A stretch of 64,000 nt of DNA, taken from contig NC_088800.1 of assembly GCF_011386835.1 (NCBI RefSeq), positions 25,100,572 to 25,164,571 on the forward strand. The letters run 5' to 3'. The translations under genes were made by a program, and so were the position numbers. Under the pieces are notes generated by a model that was not told the DNA's origin, did no database searches, and saw only the letters and a program-made list of their open reading frames with translations. This document shows, in pieces, positions 1 to 23,500 of this stretch (position 1 is the first letter of the stretch; the number at the start of each line of letters is the position of its first letter). This DNA comes from Chrysemys picta bellii. Lineage: Eukaryota > Chordata > Testudines > Emydidae.

Positions 1-246
1 ACTCATTAGTGAGACACCTAGAAAATGCAGAAACAGCAAAGTGGGTGGTGAGTCTCAGCCTTGAAATACGTGTCTTGTGTATGTGCCTTATAGTATTTTA
101 GCATACAGTGTACTGCAGAAATTAAGAAATGGTTTAATGATATTAAATGTCAGCACTGAAGTCTAAAACTTTTCAATCACCTCTTTCCTTAAAGGCTATA
201 CAAATATTGTATTAACACCTCCCCTGTTGTTCATAATTGTTTTTAG

Positions 247-10334
<10,088 letters not shown>

Positions 10335-10785
10335 AGCATGCTTCAAGATCAGTTTCTGAACTGGGACCAACTGAAGTCAGTATTGTACAGTGGTGTCTTG
10401 GTTAAACAGCCTTCTAGTACAGAACAGAGGGCAGTGATACTTGAAAATAGGTAAGCAAAATTGACAGGTCTGGCTCAAATTTACAGGCAGTAGATAAGGA
10501 TTATACTGGGCGTAACCTGTTTAGTGATGCTTCTTCACTGGTGGAAAAGTGGAACTTCAATGGCAATATTCTCATCTTATCTCTTGGTGTTAGAAGGGGA
10601 GGGGAAAAAAACACGGTTCATCTGTCTTAGGACATTTATAAATAATTAACAGAACACCAGCAACAGCTACGGCATGACGTTTGTGATTTAGAGGAGAGGA
10701 GTAAGACAAGACTTCATAACCTCTATGGGACTGTACACTTATGCTAGATTTGTTTATGAATAAAGACTTTTACCCACAACGCCTC
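10335..10785 (+). other. PIGB: PIGB 3' UTR (end inferred)
   Basis: This is the sequence between the PIGB stop codon and the first canonical AATAAA downstream. The end is inferred from the poly(A) signal at 10759-10764 plus a usual cleavage distance. No transcript evidence is available here. Confidence 0.6.
10759..10764 (+). terminator. PIGB: PIGB poly(A) signal AATAAA
   Basis: This is the first canonical AATAAA after the PIGB stop, about 425 bases downstream, followed by T-rich sequence near 10785-10800. It faces the CCPG1 signal on the other strand at 10786-10791. Confidence 0.6.
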
Positions 10786-11328
10786 TTTATTTTTCTTCCA
10801 CAATATGCAGATGTGCAAGAAATTTCAAGTGCATATGTCAGCAAGCTGATTAGAATGCAGCACAGCAAATTCTTCATAAGTCAACAGGCTCTTGAACCCC
10901 CAAAAAAGACAAGAAGCAAGTATAAGATTACAAAACATTAACAGATGCATTGCCATAATTTAGATCTACTTTCTGAAAGGATGAGATGAAGTTAGTACAC
11001 CAAACCATGTTAATTACATGTACATTATGTATGATTCAATTTTGAACTATACTAATGGAATGCAATTAAGCCTATTTTTCACACAAGTCACAACATACCT
11101 AGTTTCCAGAACAGTACAACTAAAACCAAAATCATTTCCAAAGAACAGTAAAGTAACACTAGAGAAAATGCGAGTTAGGAAGTTTGATGCTTTTGAACAG
11201 GGTAAAAATCAATCTGTATAAAGAAACACTTGCACCTTGCAGTTTTGTTGAAAAACAATTAGTTTCCATTGAGGAACCACTAGAAATTATCTACTTGTAT
11301 CTTCCTGATTTTACCATACATAAATTAC
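10765..11328 (-). other. CCPG1: CCPG1 3' UTR (end inferred)
   Basis: This stretch runs between the CCPG1 stop codon and the putative poly(A) signal. It is AT-rich and holds no other coding signal. Its far end is inferred and would overlap or touch the PIGB 3' UTR. Confidence 0.5.
10786..10791 (-). terminator. CCPG1: CCPG1 poly(A) signal AATAAA (minus strand)
   Basis: The plus strand reads TTTATT, giving AATAAA on the - strand about 540 bases after the CCPG1 stop. It is the nearest canonical signal I can see downstream of that stop. Confidence 0.55.
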
Positions 11329-11512
11329 TTAATATTTTGGATCAAAGGGTAATTGCCCCAATTCTATTTCAAGATTTGCCATGTGTCTTCCATTAGTGCG
11401 ACCATGTTTATGCCATTTACCTTCTCTCTTATTCCGTTGGTGTTGCTTCTGAGTTTGTTTTTCATGTCTGGAACTTTCAGATTGTATGAAAGTAGGCCTT
11501 TTAGCAGGTTGA
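11329..11512 (-). CDS. CCPG1: CCPG1 terminal coding exon 8
   Basis: The acceptor CTTTCAG ends at 11513. The exon completes Ser and encodes [34 protein letters not shown] and [17 protein letters not shown], with TAA at 11329-11331. This matches the long C-terminal ending of vertebrate CCPG1. Confidence 0.95.
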
Positions 11513-14500
11513 CTGAAAGGAGTAAACAAAACTTGGTTAGAGCTGTTGAAAATATCTTAATAAAATCAACTACATACATGATTATTATTTCACTACCAGT
11601 GCTCAAAGAAGAGTTACAGTTGGTGTAAAGATGATGGGTTTTATTTATTTATTTATGTTTAAGAATGTACGGAGACCTCTCAAAATAGATTACCCAAAGC
11701 CCTAGTTAGGATCAGGGTAAATAAGCTCCAGTGCAAATTTCCATACCACACCACTCTGCTGGACTTGCAGGGAACACAATGCTGGTTAGGACTGAACAAT
11801 ATACTCTTACATAAAGACATTTGGAACATACACAAACCAAGTTTCAATAGAAACATCTGCACCATAATATGCGTGTGTGTGTACGCGCATGTGTGTACAC
11901 ACAATACAAGGACTTAAATCAGGGGTCGGCAATGTTCGGCACGCGGCTCGCCAGAGTAAGCACCCTGGCGGGCCGGGCCAGTTTTATTTACCTGCTGACG
12001 CGGCAGGTTCGGCCGATCGCGGCCCCCACTGGCCGCGGTTCGCCGTCCTGGGCCAATGGGGGCGGCGAGAAGCCACGGCCAGCACATCGCTCGCCCGCGC
12101 CACTTGTCGCCGCCCCCATTGGCCCGGGACGGCGAACCGCGGCCAGTGGGGGCCGCGATCGACCGAACCTGCCGCGTCAGCAGGTAAATAAAACTGGCCC
12201 GGCCCGCCAGAGTGCTTACCCGGGCGAGCCGTGTGCCGAACGTTGCCAACCCCTGACTTAGATAGAGGACAGGAGGGTGCTGTTAATAGACCGTTGTAGC
12301 TCATCTTGCGTGTTTTTTGATATTACAAGAACTCCAAGGAATTTTATCCTTGTATTACAGTCTCACATCCCACACTTCTGAAGCAAAAGGCTATACAGTC
12401 TTACTTTGCTTAATATTCTCACCAGTAGTGATAAATAACATAGTCACTAAATACACTTGAAAATTAAATGCCTGTACCAGTAAACAGATGTTTTAGTCTC
12501 ATTTAGAATTAATTCAGACCATAGAAAAACAAGCTGCCCAATAATAGAGTAAGTCATGAGAAATCAAAATATCAGAAAGCTGTTTTAATAATGAAATGTG
12601 ACAGGCAAATTAAAATCGAGATAAATAAATACAGCTAGTTAGATGTGGTGTGCATTTGCCAAAACCAGGAATTAGAAACTAGCCTTTGATCATTATTACC
12701 AATAAAGAAACAGTTGAAAGTTGTTCTTTGAAAGCTAAACTGCAATAAAATAAAAAATATTGCAAACTATTTCAAAAATAACAAAAAACAAGAGATGAGT
12801 GAGAAAGGGAGCAGCACAGCAGTCCAGAAGACAAACACAGTACATTTAAATTTTTAATATAAAACTTTTCTTGGTCTAAAAAGGTTAAATATGCTTTATA
12901 GAGTGCAAGGGAAAAAGAGTTACGTTACTGCCCTACCGTTTACTGGAAGAAGAGAGAGAATGCAACTTTTTTTTTAAACACATTAGCATAACTCCATTTT
13001 GATCTGATGAGAGAGGCAAAGTTATTTCCCTCAAGAGGCTAAGAACAGTTAAAATAGAATTTAATATATAAGTGGAATAACTCAGTAAAATTATTTAAAA
13101 TCCAAGCAAAATGCATCATCAGTAAGAAGGGACTTAAGCAGGGGAAGAAAGTGATTACAACACCTCTGAAAAAAATTACCACAGATGCTCAGGCCAGAAA
13201 GCAGGCATGCTGTTGCATTCAACAATTGCTCCAAGCAGCAATGCTTAATCTTAATCAACAACTATTTTCTAAAGGAATCCTCCACGCATTAAAGCTGTAA
13301 AAGGTACAGTGGAATCTGTGCTAATGTCACTTGCCCCAACAGCCAATAAAATCTGTCCCCAAGAGACATCTCACCACATTCATTTTAGGGTTAAAAGGTC
13401 ACCTGTTGTAACAATAACACTAATTCCTTTGGTGTCCTTAAAAACTATATTTTAATTCAGGAAATATTACATAAAACCAACCTGGGTCCATAGTGAGGTG
13501 AATTATCATAATGAAAGTAGTATGTGTAGATGTATTTATCCAAATCCTCAAACATCCCTTCATGGTCACTTTGGTACTCCTTTATGTCCTCAAGATAATC
13601 CTTAACATCACTAACAAAGTCCGTGAACAGCATCTGGTCATGTATAAAGATCCCATTATGGAAAAACTTATTGATGAAATTCTCTAGTTCTCTCCAGTGA
13701 TGGAAACTGTCTACTTCTTGCTGCAAGTATTTTTGCATTAACTGATTAAATTCTTCAGCCCTAATAGGGTCCAGTACTTTGTTAAACAGGCTAATAAATT
13801 CCTTATGAGCGCATTCAAAAATACCAGAGCAGCCCTTTAGGACAGAGTGACGTTTTCTGTTACATTCTGGGTTACTGATGCATTTCTGTGAATTAGTATC
13901 TTTTTCAAATGTAAAGTGAGTCGATCTTTGTTTTCTTCCTTCTCTGAATTCTTTTTTCATACTAGGACCTCTATGGTGTGTATGCTTAGAAGGATTCTCA
14001 TGAGTATTATATTCCCGATAAACAGTTTTACCTTTTCTGTTTGCCTCATATCTTTTATCACCAGACTTCTTCTTTTCATCAAAGATGTTTTTAGTTGTGT
14101 CTTTGAAGTGTCTGAACGTGGACTTCACAGAATCAGAAAATTTTTTCAGGTTTTCTTTCACTGCTTCTTTAGCCTGTTTAATCTTTTCTTTATGGTGTCT
14201 TACAAACTCCTTTGTGGAATTCTTCATGGCATCAAAAGTTTCTTTAACTGAGCCAAAAAACGATTCTTTGGACTTCTTTTTGGTCTTACTTGTTCCTTTA
14301 CCATTTTTCTCTTGTCCTTTTTCATTAGTTTCCTGTTTTTCGGTTTGGTCCTTCACTTCAACATACAGTTTTTCCCACAAATCAGAGCGTTGTTGTTCAA
14401 AGTTTAGCTTTTTTTCCAGCTCTGTTAGTCTTCCCCGCAAAGTTTCTATTTCTTCGTTCTTCCTCAATGTATCATCAGTGTCTGTGTTGTCGGATGTCTG

Positions 14501-17500
14501 ATGAGAACTTAACTGCTCCAGTTCTTCTCTTAGAGCTTCAGTTATATGACGTTCTTTGTCTAGTTCTCTCCTCAACATTTGTGCTTCTGCAAAAAGTGTC
14601 TCCTTTTGCTTAAGAAAGTTGTGTATTTTTTGTTGTTCCTCTTCCAAATGTACCTTAAGTTTTTTATTTTCCATGACAACTGATTCTGTACTAGTACCTT
14701 TATCTTCTACGTTTCTAATTTGTTCTCTCAGCTTCCTTAACTCTTCCTGCAGCAAGTCCAAAGCTTTTTCTTCCCTCTCCAGAGATTCCCTTAAGTGCTG
14801 GTTTTCTGCCGTAAGACTTTTCTTCTGAGATTCAAATGATTTCTTTTCTACCTCAGTAGAGATCAGACATGTCGCAAGGTCTTGTTTTAGTGACTAAAAC
14901 AAATAGAAAGGAACAAGCAAATTTATTAATCTTAGAATTCATACAATTTAAGTTTGAAAAAGGTAAAAGATTAAAAATTCGTAGCATCATCCAACTAGTC
15001 ACAAAGCATGAGTGTGATTCTAGCACATACAGTACACTCAATAACAGTCCTAAAACACTTGTTATACTGGAATGACTATTGGTCAATCAAGTCTGGTATC
15101 CTGATTCTAGGAATGGCCTATGCTTAAGGCTAAGATTTTGTCATGGTTATTTTTAGTAAAAGTCATGGACAGGCCATGGGCAATAAACTAAAATTCACAG
15201 AAGCCTGTGACCTGTCCCTGATTTTTTACTAAAAATAACTGACAAAATGGGGAGGAAGGGGGATCTTGCCCCCACTGCTGCTGCAGCTCTGGGGTCTCTG
15301 CTGCCACCCATGGCTGCTTCCGGGAGCTGCAGGGTCCTCGGCTGACAGCAGAAAATGTCACGGAGATCCTGGAACTTCCATGACCGCCGTTGCATAATCT
15401 TAGCCTTAAGTGCTTGATGCTTCAGAGGACGGTGAAAACATCCACAATCTGTTTCAGGAAACCCAGACATCTATACATAACTATGCAATGCTCCATCTGG
15501 TATTGGGGTGCAAATTCTTCCTAACAACTGCAAGAATAAGCACATATACTAAAGCATAATATTTTATTGGATTTATCTTTGGATGCATAGTTAAGTTAAA
15601 CATTATTTAAAATATGTTTCATTTTGGCAATACTACAGGGGCCTCATTTTCAGAAAGTATAGAGTTCTAAACATTAAAAATGGAGGTTACTTGTCTTATA
15701 GTACCTGGAGTGCTTCAAGATGTGTGATCCCTATAGGTATTCATTGTGGATGCATACAGTAGAACCTCAGAGTTATGAACACCTCAGGAATGGAGGTTGT
15801 TCGTAACTGAAATGTTCGTAACTTTGAACAAAATGTTATGGTGGTTCTTTCAAAAGTTTACAACTGAACATTGACTTAATACAGCTTTGAAACTTTACTA
15901 TGCAGAAGAAAAATGCTGCTTTCCCTTCATTTTTTAGTAGTCTATGTATTGTACTGTATTGTATTGCTTTTTATTTTTTGTATCTACTGCTGCCTGATTG
16001 GGTATTTCCAGTTCCAAATGAGGTATGTGGTTGACTGATCAGTTCGCAACTCTGAGGTTCCACCGTATGTTCTCCATATGCCTGAGACCAGAAGATTTTT
16101 CAGTAGCGGTGTTTGGTTGCACCCACACCCTATTCCACTGAGAACATAAGGGGCAGCTTGGGTGACTCCCAGGTAGGACTCACTCGGGAGGGGAAGCTGC
16201 AAGGAAGAATGCTACACCACAGATTCTAGGATTGGTGAACCAAAGAAGATGTAATGCCTAGTACAGATGTGAATGGAGTCCCAAGTAGCCACTCAGTGGA
16301 TTTCTGAGAGGTGAACTCCCTGCAGGGAAGCCACTGAGGCTGCTTGTGCTCTGGCTGAGTGGATCCTGACACTGAGGGGAAGGGCTTCCATAAGCTCACA
16401 GCAGATGAGACGAAACCCCAAAATCCATTTCAAGAGTCTTTGCAAGGAAATCGCTTCTCCTTTCATTCTTTCAGAGATGGATACAAATAGCCTCAGGGAC
16501 TTTCTAAAAGGCTTTGTCCTTTGTAAATAGAAAGTTAACACTCTCCAGCCATCCAAAGAGTGTACCCTCTGATGCTTCCGAGGGGGCTCACAGGGCCTTT
16601 GTTGACAGAAGGACTGAGAGGCAGGATAGCGTTTGCAAAGGATAGCTTAGAATTTTTCCTCTGGGTTGCTGGGGTATATATCACAAAGGAGCAGAGAGTT
16701 GGGAATCCAGGCCTCCACTCTTTAGCAGTTCTGATGAAATACTGTCAAGTCTCAGGCACATGGAGTACATATGCACCCATAGTGAATACCCATAAGGACC
16801 ATCACTCAAAGAATAACCAGTATCTTGAAGTCAACTTCAACCAATAGGCAGACATTACAGATCATAGAGGTTAATGTGCTCACAAGAAAAACAACCACTT
16901 AACAAGCAGATTGCTGAATTCTGCATCAGCTTCCATGTCTGGATGGATTTAAAATGTAATCCCATGCAAAACACACTGCAGTACTTTGTCAGAGTGACAA
17001 AGGGATAAATAACTTCAAGGTCTACATCCAAAAAATTGTTCACAATTTTATGGCTGTGTGATAATGAAAAAGAGTCAGCCTAGTTGCTCCTGCTATCTGC
17101 TCTTCTAATAGATGTGGGGAGTCTAACCAGATCCCCAAGATGTAAATGCAATTGGCAAATGGCTCAAAGGGGCCAATATTATTCCGACCACGTCTTCTGG
17201 TTACTTTCCTCATCCACCTAGGTCAAGGATGCTAGAGTAGGGAATAAGGAAATCAAACCCTGCTCTCCCCTTATCCAAAACAGGGTGAGGAATTAAAAAT
17301 GGCACTGTATGATGCCATGTTTATTGTGTCTCACTAATTCAATTTCAGGTTTACTCAATTTACAAATAAAATGTAGGGCTGTTAACTTTACAAAAAACCA
17401 TAGCCCAACTGGGCTCTTAGAGCCCACCTTATTTCTGTTCCATGCATCATTACCTGTAATAGATATACCGCTAACTGAATTCTGCCCTCTGTGACTCCTA

Positions 17501-20500
17501 TGTTACTTCAAAAAGCTATTTTACTCTTAAAATTTGATCAAATTACAAAGTTTTTGGCAATAGGTTAAAAAAAAACCTTTTTCAGTATATAATTTACAAT
17601 AATGTTATGTATGAATTTAAGAGAATTTACTGAAGAAAAATATTTATTATATATGTGTACTGTTGAGACGTAAATTAAAAGTCAAATAAAGGTCCAATAA
17701 AAAATATAGCTGAGTTATCTGTAGAAAAGAGTGGATTCCATTGTTTCTTAGGGATAAAACATTCTCTCAGCATATAGAAATAACAGATTCAACACTAATG
17801 TAAGGTACGCACCTCTAATGAGGAGATAATATTCCCCAATGAATTATAATGAAAAGATCACACCTACCCCCACCTTATAGTCTGCTTTAACTCCTTGCTC
17901 TCGTTGGCACTGGTAGAGGTCATCTTTCATACCATTTAGTTCATCCTCATGTGTCTTTTCTACCAATTGTTGACGTTTTTGGATCTGAATTGTACCTACA
18001 AAGACAAAACTGTTAGTTTGACTCTCAGTAGTTAGAGATGGAAATGACCGATCAGATGATGTCTTTAGTTTCCTGGCAAATGAAGGAACATTCTGATATT
18101 TTATTTCACTGTATAGTACAGTTGCTCTGTTCTGTCTAGTTTTATAATTGTTATATACCGATTCTGTTGTTTGCAGCAACAATTTCAAACACATCAGTAC
18201 AAGCATCGTTGTTATACTTATGTGTTTGGATAAAAGCAAACAAAATTTTTAATGCTAAACAGATGGAATGATGTTAACTAGAAAATATCTATATTTAAAT
18301 ATAATCAAACAGAAGCTATGCAAAAAATGTTACATGTACATTTTAATAAAATGAAAAACTGCCACAATAAAATAAATTAAACAAATCCACATTACACATG
18401 TTTTGAAATTATAGCTTCAAATTGTCAAGTAACGCTATATTAATAATTACCTGGATATTTGCATGCTATATTAATATGCATGCAAAACAAAAAAACCCCA
18501 AAAGTAAACCAAACACCCCCTACACACACAATTCTTAAACAGGTTATAAAGCAATCGGAATAGTTTCACATAGGGCCCAATCTTGCAATCCTTACTTGCG
18601 AAAGCAAAGGCGACAGAATTGAGCACATGCTCATTAAATATCCATCTTCTCATTATTCAAGTGTCTGACAGATGTTACTTTTTCCCCCATGTTTTTCCAA
18701 TATATGCCTTCATTCTACTAGCTACAAATTCACTATTAAGTAATAAAATGTTTTCTTTAGTAATTAGCATTCTCCTGCACTCCCTTTTACCTGAAAGTCT
18801 CAATGCACATAAAAAATATAGAATTTGTGCATGTTGGCTTTGATGTTAGCTTAGTTAATAAATAAAAACTCCAAAGGACAATATTAAGGTTTTTTTTTTT
18901 AAATCTCTAATTTTAATTTCTTCTGCATTGGATCCACTGTTCTGGACTGAAGTAACAAAGTATGGGATATTTCTGTCCAATCCAGTGGAATGCATGTAGA
19001 ATTCCTTTTTTGAAACAAAGCTCCTCCTTTCATTTTTTATTATTATTACAATTTAAAGAAATAAAGAACTATTGAGGTAATTGTTGTGACATTTTAGCCT
19101 CATTTAACATTCTCCCATGTCCTGACTTAAAGATAAGAGAATCCCATCTTAAACCAAACATATACAGAATATTCCTCCTCTCCCAATATGAATTTATGAG
19201 TGCTGTTCAGAACAATTGCTTCGTTCTAGGAGAAACTACAATTGCAAGAAAACTAGTTTTGCCACTCTCTTCTGTTAGCTCCACTTCTCTAGAAATTATA
19301 ATTCAGGTGGAGTAGATAGTAGTGACCACAAGCCACAAAGAACAAGTAATAAAACAGTGAACAAGCACAAAATCAGTCAACTTCAGAGAAGTGACTATGT
19401 GGCTAGAAACAAAAGTGACCCTCTCAAACTACAATTAACCTGACATTAAAAGGATGTTGTGAAGTGCTGCTCTCCAGTCCAAATGCTTAAATCCTGGAAA
19501 ATATAAAGAGAACATCACTTCCCAGAGAAAAGGAATCCCTTGTAAAAACCTTTTCAGAGTGAGCAAAACAGTAAACATTTCCCACTCTGTGGAGGCAGAA
19601 ACACTGGAGAAGGTGTGGTTGAGTTAAACTATGTGAGCATAAGGAGCTTTCACTTTTAAGAAATAGCCTCCTTTCTGCTGGATTAGAGAAAAATATCTCA
19701 TCAATGACAACTTCTATCTAAAGCGATGGATTCAATGAGGGGAAAAGTAGAAATATTTGAAAATATGGTCTTTACTATATAAATAAGAATAATAATAATA
19801 GTCAGTGCTTTTTATCCATACATCTCAAAGTGCTTTATAAAGGTAGGTAAATATCATAATCCCCATTTTATGGCTGGAGAAACTGAAGAAGAGCAGTACA
19901 AAGTGACTTGCCCAAGCTTTGAAAGCAGTAGGCTGGCCCAGACTGGAAAGGAACTCAGGCTTCCACTGGACCACACTGCCTCAACCATACCCACAGACAC
20001 TATACACTTGTTTTCCTGTTAAATAACTGAAAAGGCCTGCAAGCTCTACGCAGAAGTATTTTATATGGCTGAGTTACTAGTCATATAATCCTGAACATAG
20101 TACTAATTGTGAAGCCTTGATTACACAACCATATATATATTTTTAATCAATCTGATTGCAAGCACAGCATCCTCCACATGGCACTCACTATTTCTTACCT
20201 TCAGGTTTACCTGAGAACAAAAAAAAAAAAATTTTCAAGGGTAAATTAATTTTGAAAGGTTTATACTAAATGTTAAAATTTACATCGTTTTAATCAAAAT
20301 CAAATCCAATTAAAGAAAGATAATATACATTCCCATTTTGAAACCGAGTTAGTAGATTTTAGTGTGGCATCATATTTTCATGACAGACTATAAATATCAT
20401 ACAATGAATATAAAATAAAAGTCCCTGTTACTCTATTATTTAATATTTATATAAATAGAACCCAAAAACCATGACCAGGATTGGGTCTCCATTGTAAGCT

Positions 20501-23500
20501 CTGCACTTAGCTATTTTGATAACTCCGGTAGTTACCATCTATTCTGTTGTTCCTCTACTGCTCAGGTTTGAAATCGGACAGAAAAGAATCAACCTTAGAC
20601 ACTGTACTAAGAAGCCAGAGAGAAGCTGCTGCTGCACTGGATTCCATCAATACACTGAGAAACTGCATTGTGAGTTATGGTACATTTTCAAGTGCTACTT
20701 AATATTTTGTCCTCCTAACAAAAGGTAAAAGGCGAGAGAGATTCTGAATTGTTCCGTAAAAGTATATCTAGTTCTCTCATTCAGCAACTGAGGAATCACT
20801 GGATGAAGGCCAGAAATGTCTTCCAGTATCTTGCCAGCAACTATAAGGGTTACCACAAGACTAACAATAGGAAAGTAAAGGATTAGACAGGTGAATAAAT
20901 CCAAAGTATTACTACTAATAAGCAGGGATCCTAGTTTTCCGTGATAAAAACAAATTCTCTGATACAAAACAACCATAAAAATCCACTTTTTTCCATGATT
21001 AAAATGAAATGCTGAACTTTAGTTTCCCTAGCCACAATATATATAGGTATCAGTTGAACACAATGTTTTATTGACATATTTACAATTTTTAAGATGACAG
21101 CTGGAGCCCGCCGCCTCCTGGAGCTGACAGTCAGGGCCCTGTTCATTCTTCTAATTATCCAAATTTCTGATGATCTGATCTGACCCCGGTCCCAATTAGA
21201 TCAGATAATTGGGGTTCCACTTTATGTGATTTTATTTTTTCACAAAATGTAAAAACTAAAGATTCTCTGTAAAAACGCAAAGTCTGCATTTTTCTATGTC
21301 AAACGGATTTCTAGGATTCCTGCTAATAATTTAGTCAAGTAAATGTACACAGTCCTTTATGAACAGAGCCAGACATTTCCTTTCTGCACGCTCTAACAAA
21401 TTAAAAGAAGAAAGAAGAACAGCTAGTGTAAGGATAAGGTAGAGACCTCTAAAGTTATATTAATATGATTTATATTTAACAGTGCCATAAGCTTGTATCA
21501 TGGGAGTTAGGAAAGTATTGGACAAAACATTTAAGTATCAAAGTTACTTGTTAGTACGATCTGTACTTCTGAAGGAATAATAGAAAAAACACTAAGGAGC
21601 CTATGACATGAATAAATATGTTGAATAAAAAATCTGAATCACAATATACTGGTATGTCAAATGTACATTTTGTACACCACCTGTCAATTATGTAATTCAA
21701 CTCAAATTTCATGTACTTACCATAGAAGTGTCCAAATCCCATGCTGATTGCTATCACCAAAGCTAGTATAATGCACCTGTTCAGGCCACTACTGAATTGG
21801 CGTTTGTGTTGCTGTTCTTTGGGAGGTTCGGTTTCCTGTTCATTAGGTGTCCCGCCCTCAGATTCAGAGTTCGAGACAAGCCTCTTCTTTGCACGCCGTC
21901 TCCTCAGTGTGGGACTGGATTGATTGCTTGTTTCGTCACTACTTGATTCATCATCACTAGGCTGAGGTGGAAAAACTGAAAAGTGAACACAACTCTATAA
22001 CAAAAGAATTATGAAACATCTGCAGTTTTCTGGACTATATTGGAGTTAATTAAAAATTTATCTGCCGTACCCACTAAAAGTATATTTTGGCCCTTAGAGT
22101 TGGAGAACACAGTACATCATTTACTGCACAAAAACTGTCGTATAGAAAAAGCTCCTTTTTTATTTAGAATGCTGTATTTGATTAAAATCTCCATTTTAGG
22201 GAAACAAAGAATCAAGATACCACCGTGATAAAAACAAGCTCTATTTCATCTTACAGCCTGACAGTTCCCAAGCCTGAGAATTCCATTTATTAGAAAGTTT
22301 TACATTCCTAGGCCAATTGTACCTTTTAAAACAAAACAATGGAACAATTATAAAAGTTAGAAAGTGAGAAATTTCATTTCCATTCCCATTGCACATTCTT
22401 GTGAAACGTGAAAAAACCTGAACTGCCAAACTTCCCTCTTTCATATATAAAAACTGCTTACTGCAAAAGATGGAACAGAAGCTGCTAGCACAGAGGTCTA
22501 CCAAAAAATAACACATGCTAGTTGATATGGTTTTATTATAGTCTCTAAAGCAATGCACTCAACCCTCTACACCCAAAGACCACTTCATGGAAACACTTGC
22601 AGACATAGGAGTTGAACATTTAGTATAAAAAAATATATGCGGATTATAAAGTACTTATTAATACAAATAGCTTTCTATTACAGCAACTTTATTTTTTTCA
22701 CGTACTTTGAATAGCTATCATACCTCCCTACCACAATCTTTTCACACCTCCCCAAAAAGCCACTTTTCAACCACTACTGCATAGGAAAGGAGAAGGCTCA
22801 GCAATTGGGTCTCTGTAACCACAGATCAGAGGCAGCAGGTGAAAGAACCCCATAGTTCTAAGGGCATACAAGGCATGGAGCCCCACAAAGATTATTCTAT
22901 CCAGCACCATGGAACCAAATCACTTGCTGCCAATCACACGTTTTGCCACCAAGATTTGAGGAGACAGGATTCGTAGTGAAAGAAATGTTATCAGAGGACA
23001 GCAACTGTTTAAGTCTTTTTGCACGTATACAGTACAAGATTTTATTATTTGTTTACTACGTATGCATAAGCATAAATTTACTGCCTCTTGCCAGAAAACC
23101 ATTGACAATAAGATGCAAGTATCTGTGTGGTTCTTCTCCTAGTTAAACAAACAGGTGTTGGCATTAAGGCCACAAATATAAAAGTCTAATTAAAATATCT
23201 TTGTGTGGCTAACATATAATTTCACAACTGTAACAACCACACAATTAGCAAAAACATGCAAATCTCACTGAATAGACAAGAATGCCAAGCAATGACAGCA
23301 ATAATCAGACCAAGCATTATAATTTAAGTTTCCTCATTGAAAATAAAACCCAAATCCTAATTTTTCAGATATAAAGAGCAGGGCCAATCAGGCCCACCCT
23401 GAGACAGATTACCAAATAGTAATATTTGGAATACTAAGATATACTATTTTGGACTTCCATGGAAAAGTAGCATGTTAGATTGTGAAAGAGAATTTTCCCC

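Noticed and set aside
11869..12304. Long overlapping open frames on both strands, up to 130 codons
   Set aside because: They are mirror images of one another because the sequence is a palindromic hAT MITE. GC richness and the inverted repeat explain them.
13916..14828. Phe/Ser-rich + strand frames of 90-138 codons
   Set aside because: They are antisense shadows of the Lys/Glu-rich CCPG1 exon 7.
17996..18239. Upstream extension of the CCPG1 exon 6 reading frame
   Set aside because: A good acceptor ends at 17996, the phase fits exon 5 exactly, and the upstream residues have no CCPG1 character.
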